From Trichoplax sp. H2 (lineage: Eukaryota; Placozoa; Uniplacotomia; Trichoplacea): a DNA stretch of 64,000 bases. The position numbers and the translations under genes are program-made. The stretch covers positions 1,595,864 through 1,659,863 of the forward strand of contig NOWV01000002.1 in assembly GCA_003344405.1 (NCBI GenBank), given 5' to 3'. The notes below the pieces were generated by a model. That model worked only from the letters and a program-made list of their open reading frames with translations, did no database searches and was not told where the DNA came from. Below, piece after piece: positions 60,691 to 64,000 of this stretch. The first letter of the stretch is position 1. Each line of letters opens with the position of its first letter.

Positions 60691-62070
60691 ATGATTATGT
60701 CTTACTCGCTTTTTCAAGGCAACGACTTTGCAAGATATTTCTGTTGGATATTCGCAATTATTGGGATCTTTGGTAATGCCTACATTATAATTTCCTGTTG
60801 CACTAAAAAAATAAGTAAAATAGCTCCTAAAAAGAATTCAACACATCAAAGCAATTCAATTTCAGAGAAATCGACCAAAGTAACGCACTTGTTAGTTTGT
60901 CAGCTAGCCATAGCAGATCTTCTAGGTTGTTTATATCTTTTAATCATAGCATGTGCCGATATTTATTATAGTTATCAATATCCGGCTATTTATCAAGTTC
61001 ACCAACCTAAAAATTTCACTAACATATGGGTACTGAGTCCATTTTGTTACATTGCCAAATATTGTTTCTTTACATCATCTATTGCATCCATTTCCATTAC
61101 GCTCTTAATCACTTTTGATCGCTTTATGGCCGTTATTTTCCCTTACAGTAGATTCAGATTAGACAAATACAAGTGTTACTTTATAATTCCAACATTGTGG
61201 TGCTTGCTTTGCTGTTATGGTTGTATACCACTCGTAATAGGGACAAAAGCGATTGACCAAGCAACAAAGACATTTAATTTTGCCAGTAATTTGTGTATTT
61301 ATAAACAAAATACTTCAGGCTATAAGCTATTTCTTTATTTCAGAGTAGGGATCTATTTTACGTTTTGTACTTTAATCACTTTAGGTTATATTTGCATTAT
61401 CATTAACGTTCGAGCTAAGAGCAGCAAAGTTTCCACTCAAATAAATCGAATTGAACGTCGAATCTTAGCTATGATGATCATCATTACCGCAAGCAATATT
61501 GCCAGCTTACTACCATCCACAATTTTATTTACAAGTCCAGATTTTAAGAAATTTAGTTCTTATAGATCTTTTGAACAGAATAGATCATCAGAAATAAATG
61601 GAACTTCAGGTCGGAACGGATTGATGGATGGAAATGAGTTATTAGATTGGATTGGATTGCCTAATACGAATAAGTCATTTACTTTGAACGCAACATCTGG
61701 ATGGCATCTATTGTCTAGAACCAATGAATCATCTAGCTGGAATGGAAAGCAGGGACTGAATAATTCAACACGATGGAACATCTTATCAAGAAGCAATAAT
61801 TTTAATAATTTAACAAGGACTAAAGAAGGCTCCAAAAGCCACGAAAGTTCGTCACAAATGCAGCAATTAAAGGGATGGTACCAAATTTCGCTGGCCTTAG
61901 TCAGTGCTACAGTTTTTACCTTTGTTAACGCTGCAATAAACCCAGTGATTTTTGCATACTTCTCATGGTCCACTAGCCATCGTAAATGGTTCTGCTGTAA
62001 TATAAATCTAAGTTCAAAGCAAAACGTCATGAATGCAATTTGGTCTAAACATTTACCCTATAAGAAATGA
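60691..62070 (+). CDS. Class A GPCR with giant glycosylation-rich ECL3
   Basis: Two possible starts: ATG 60691 (459 residues) and ATG 60697 (457), the latter matching the paralogues' M-x-Y-S-L-x-Q-G-N. The frame also runs into a TTG at 60688. Numbering from 60697: N27 in TM1, D74 in TM2, sequon N106, C117, D141-R142-F143, W168, ECL2 C200, TM6 ~255-278 (S-L-L-P), TM7 ~400-422 with N415-P-V-I-F, so the motif Tyr is Phe; a C433-C434 pair follows. Between TM6 and TM7 lie ~115 residues where paralogues have ~10-20. This loop is rich in Asn, Ser, Gly and Trp, with eight N-x-S/T sequons (N295, 301, 325, 331, 343, 355, 356, 371) and a loosely repeated W-x-x-L-S-R-x-N. It stays in frame and shows no splice consensus that I would trust. 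AATAAA at 62096-62101. The opposite-strand 156-codon frame is a shadow. Confidence 0.92.
   Translation: MIMSYSLFQGNDFARYFCWIFAIIGIFGNAYIIISCCTKKISKIAPKKNSTHQSNSISEKSTKVTHLLVCQLAIADLLGCLYLLIIACADIYYSYQYPAIYQVHQPKNFTNIWVLSPFCYIAKYCFFTSSIASISITLLITFDRFMAVIFPYSRFRLDKYKCYFIIPTLWCLLCCYGCIPLVIGTKAIDQATKTFNFASNLCIYKQNTSGYKLFLYFRVGIYFTFCTLITLGYICIIINVRAKSSKVSTQINRIERRILAMMIIITASNIASLLPSTILFTSPDFKKFSSYRSFEQNRSSEINGTSGRNGLMDGNELLDWIGLPNTNKSFTLNATSGWHLLSRTNESSSWNGKQGLNNSTRWNILSRSNNFNNLTRTKEGSKSHESSSQMQQLKGWYQISLALVSATVFTFVNAAINPVIFAYFSWSTSHRKWFCCNINLSSKQNVMNAIWSKHLPYKK
61531..61878 (+). other. ECL3-coding insertion in the receptor
   Basis: The extra ~345 bases relative to all other receptors here. The encoded loop would face outside the cell and carry many N-glycans. 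The repeated W-x-x-L-S-R-x-N (about 61705 and 61771) suggests growth by internal duplication. Confidence 0.75.
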
Positions 62071-64000
62071 GTGCTCATCAAGGCAGGATAAGAAAAATAA
62101 ATCTTATAGCAGCTAAATTTATTTTATCATAGACGGATAGTTAAAAGTCTGTTTGATGCTATAGCCTAAGTTATAAGAATCCGTAATATGAGTTAAACTG
62201 TCAATTTTAACAGTATTAAATCTATCTAAGCATGAGAACTGTTAAAGGTCAATTAGTTTCAAAGATGGCTAACGGTTACGCAAATAAGCTAACACATTTT
62301 TCGATTATGTTATAAATCCCTTAAAGAAAGCCCTAATAAACTTCATCTAAGTCGATCATGAAAGTGAAATGCTATAAATAATTTTTTCAATAACTTCAAT
62401 GTTTGAAGGTCTAAAATTATCAAGTATTACATTAACTCTACGCTAAAAATATCTAGACCAATTAGAAAAATAGGAAGAATCAAATTTTTACTCCTGCTAA
62501 TAATTTAATAAAAACTAGTGTGGCCCAGTAAAAATTTCACTTTTTCTTTCACAGGGTTTATTCAATTTTATTGGCCTAATGAACGAACGAATAAGAATTA
62601 TAATAAAATCCTTGCATTTTGACCCCTTATAGGCTAGAATAATTAGATTGTTTTGGATACTCTTCTAATTATATATACTATCTCTATCATCATTTACTGT
62701 AGACTGAGTGTACAGTTAATATGGCATTCAACACTTCTCTTATCATACTCATAAATTAGTCCAATACTAAGTGGCTATTAATTCGATTATGACGGTGTGA
62801 TAAAGTGTCTTCTTATAAATAAAACAAGAAGTAAAGTTTCTTGTGAACTTGACTTCATTACATAAGTTAGGTTCGTCTAAGTACTACCAACGACTATCTC
62901 TGGTCTATCTAAATTGCTACAACAATATTCACCATTGATATACGGTACTATTAGTTACAGAATGATTTTCCTTTAAATGCAATCATATCTTACCAATTAA
63001 GTCACAAGATCATATTGAAATTTTCCTATTGTGCTTTCAGTTCATAATTCACGCTTTTAATTAAAGTGTTAAAATAGAAACCTCGTTTACTAACATAATT
63101 AGCGCAATTTATTGGTTATCTTGGTATCTTATTATAAACATCTCTACGGATTTAAAACAATATGTACTATAATCTGCTTCTACAAATAGACACTTATACA
63201 ATCCAACAACCTTAGTCTTAGATACTTAATAAGCCTGTAATACTGTACAGTATTAATGCCTAGAATATTTAATTTAATTTTTGATTAACTTCGGGGCTTT
63301 GATATGACAAAGGATTCAATTCTATAAAGGCTTGATTATTAATTCTCAATCTCAGTTCCACCGAGGCTAACATAGAGTACACTGGTACTAACGTAAAGTA
63401 GCTAGAAGCATGTAAATTATTTAACCTAAATTCACGTCGTTCGAATCAGTTCTTTAGTATTAGAACATGTTAGCTTTCATATAGAGGATCTCTCGAAGTT
63501 AATCGCAGATTAAGTAGAGCACATAGACTAGTTTAATAACTCCGACTACAAAACTGGTTTGTGACAGCTTTTCATAAAGTAAACATATTATTTTAAAGTA
63601 ATTATTCAGTTAAGAACAAATCTTAATCTGAATTACTTTTATTGGTACTCCTAAGCATGGTGTAACTGTAACCGTAGGTAGCGAATTCTAATTGAACAAG
63701 AAATGAGTATTACTTTAAGGTTAGTTTAATGATACAGTTGTCCATCACTTTTAACTATGACCCTATTTATGATTATGTTGAAGAGCTAGCTTTTCGATAA
63801 TAATTCTGAGCTACCGAAATTACATTAATTATAATTATATTAGTTAAAGTTTTATAGGAAACTGACTAATCAAGAATTGATAAACATAAATCTCGTAAGG
63901 TAAAAAGAGACTAATTTGGATATTATCCGGGTAAGAAAACATGTATAAAAGTTTCGTTGTCATGGGATTTCAAATTTTTCTAGCTCTATATAGCCCTCTA
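62071..64000. other. 3' flank and intergenic
   Basis: Polyadenylation signal at 62096-62101. No further gene; the only recognisable item is the LTR fragment ending at 63566. Confidence 0.5.
63320..63566 (+). mobile_element. Degenerate LTR 3' part, related to family C
   Basis: From a TCTATAAAGG box (~63321) to GGTTTGTGACA the sequence follows the last ~220 bases of the LTR at 30294-30841 (shared AAGTAGCTAGAAG-like block, TATAGAGGAT, AGACTAG). The left end was not located. Confidence 0.55.

Noticed and set aside
61560-62030. 156-codon open frame on the minus strand
   Set aside because: Lies wholly inside the receptor at 60691-62070, antisense to the ECL3-TM7 region; its openness follows from the biased codons of the Asn/Ser-rich loop.
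1-64000. tRNA, rRNA, CRISPR and bacterial-type operon signals
   Set aside because: Looked for and not seen; the window is animal-type intergenic DNA and receptors.

Overview
The window looks like AT-rich DNA (roughly 70% A+T by eye) from an animal. It has long gene-free stretches, solo LTRs of retrotransposons, two 20-N assembly gaps and a head-to-tail array of single-exon seven-transmembrane receptors. There is no sign of operons, Shine-Dalgarno sites or other bacterial features. Single-exon rhodopsin-class receptors in tandem expansions in a low-GC genome suggest an early-branching metazoan. A placozoan (Trichoplax/Hoilungia type) is my best guess and a cnidarian the main alternative; this is an inference.

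All recognisable genes belong to one family: class A (rhodopsin-like) GPCRs whose TM2-ECL1-TM3 pattern resembles the LGR / relaxin-receptor / GRL101 branch but which have no leucine-rich ectodomain. In order, all on the + strand: a receptor without an ATG start (3247-4245); an intact receptor (8673-9746); a heavily decayed receptor pseudogene (about 13633-14460); intact receptors at 17031-18098 and 21970-22983; a receptor whose 5' half is lost in an assembly gap (27034-27606); intact receptors at 32098-33138 and 38300-39358; a frameshifted pseudogene (42919-43870) that is sister to the first receptor; an intact receptor at 50072-51127; and a receptor with a ~115-residue Asn/Ser-rich, sequon-dense third extracellular loop (60691-62070). 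A possible unrelated exon pair lies on the - strand at the left edge (about 254-330 and 820-993).

The array grew by tandem duplication of gene plus flanks. The unit at 22449-26050 is nearly identical to 27033-31210, and 31078-34980 is an older copy of 37335-41170. Parts of the flanks are shared between the two pairs.

The gaps between genes hold several LTR families and no gag/pol coding. Solo LTRs with 5-bp target duplications are at 51657-52285 (perfect), 30294-30841 (perfect, with its empty site preserved in the sister duplicate), 15507-16137 and 44398-44998 (both 4 of 5). A ~0.9-kb LTR-like repeat occurs three times (19491, 26051 inverted, 54953) and abuts both assembly gaps. The rest of the intergenic DNA shows nothing I can name.
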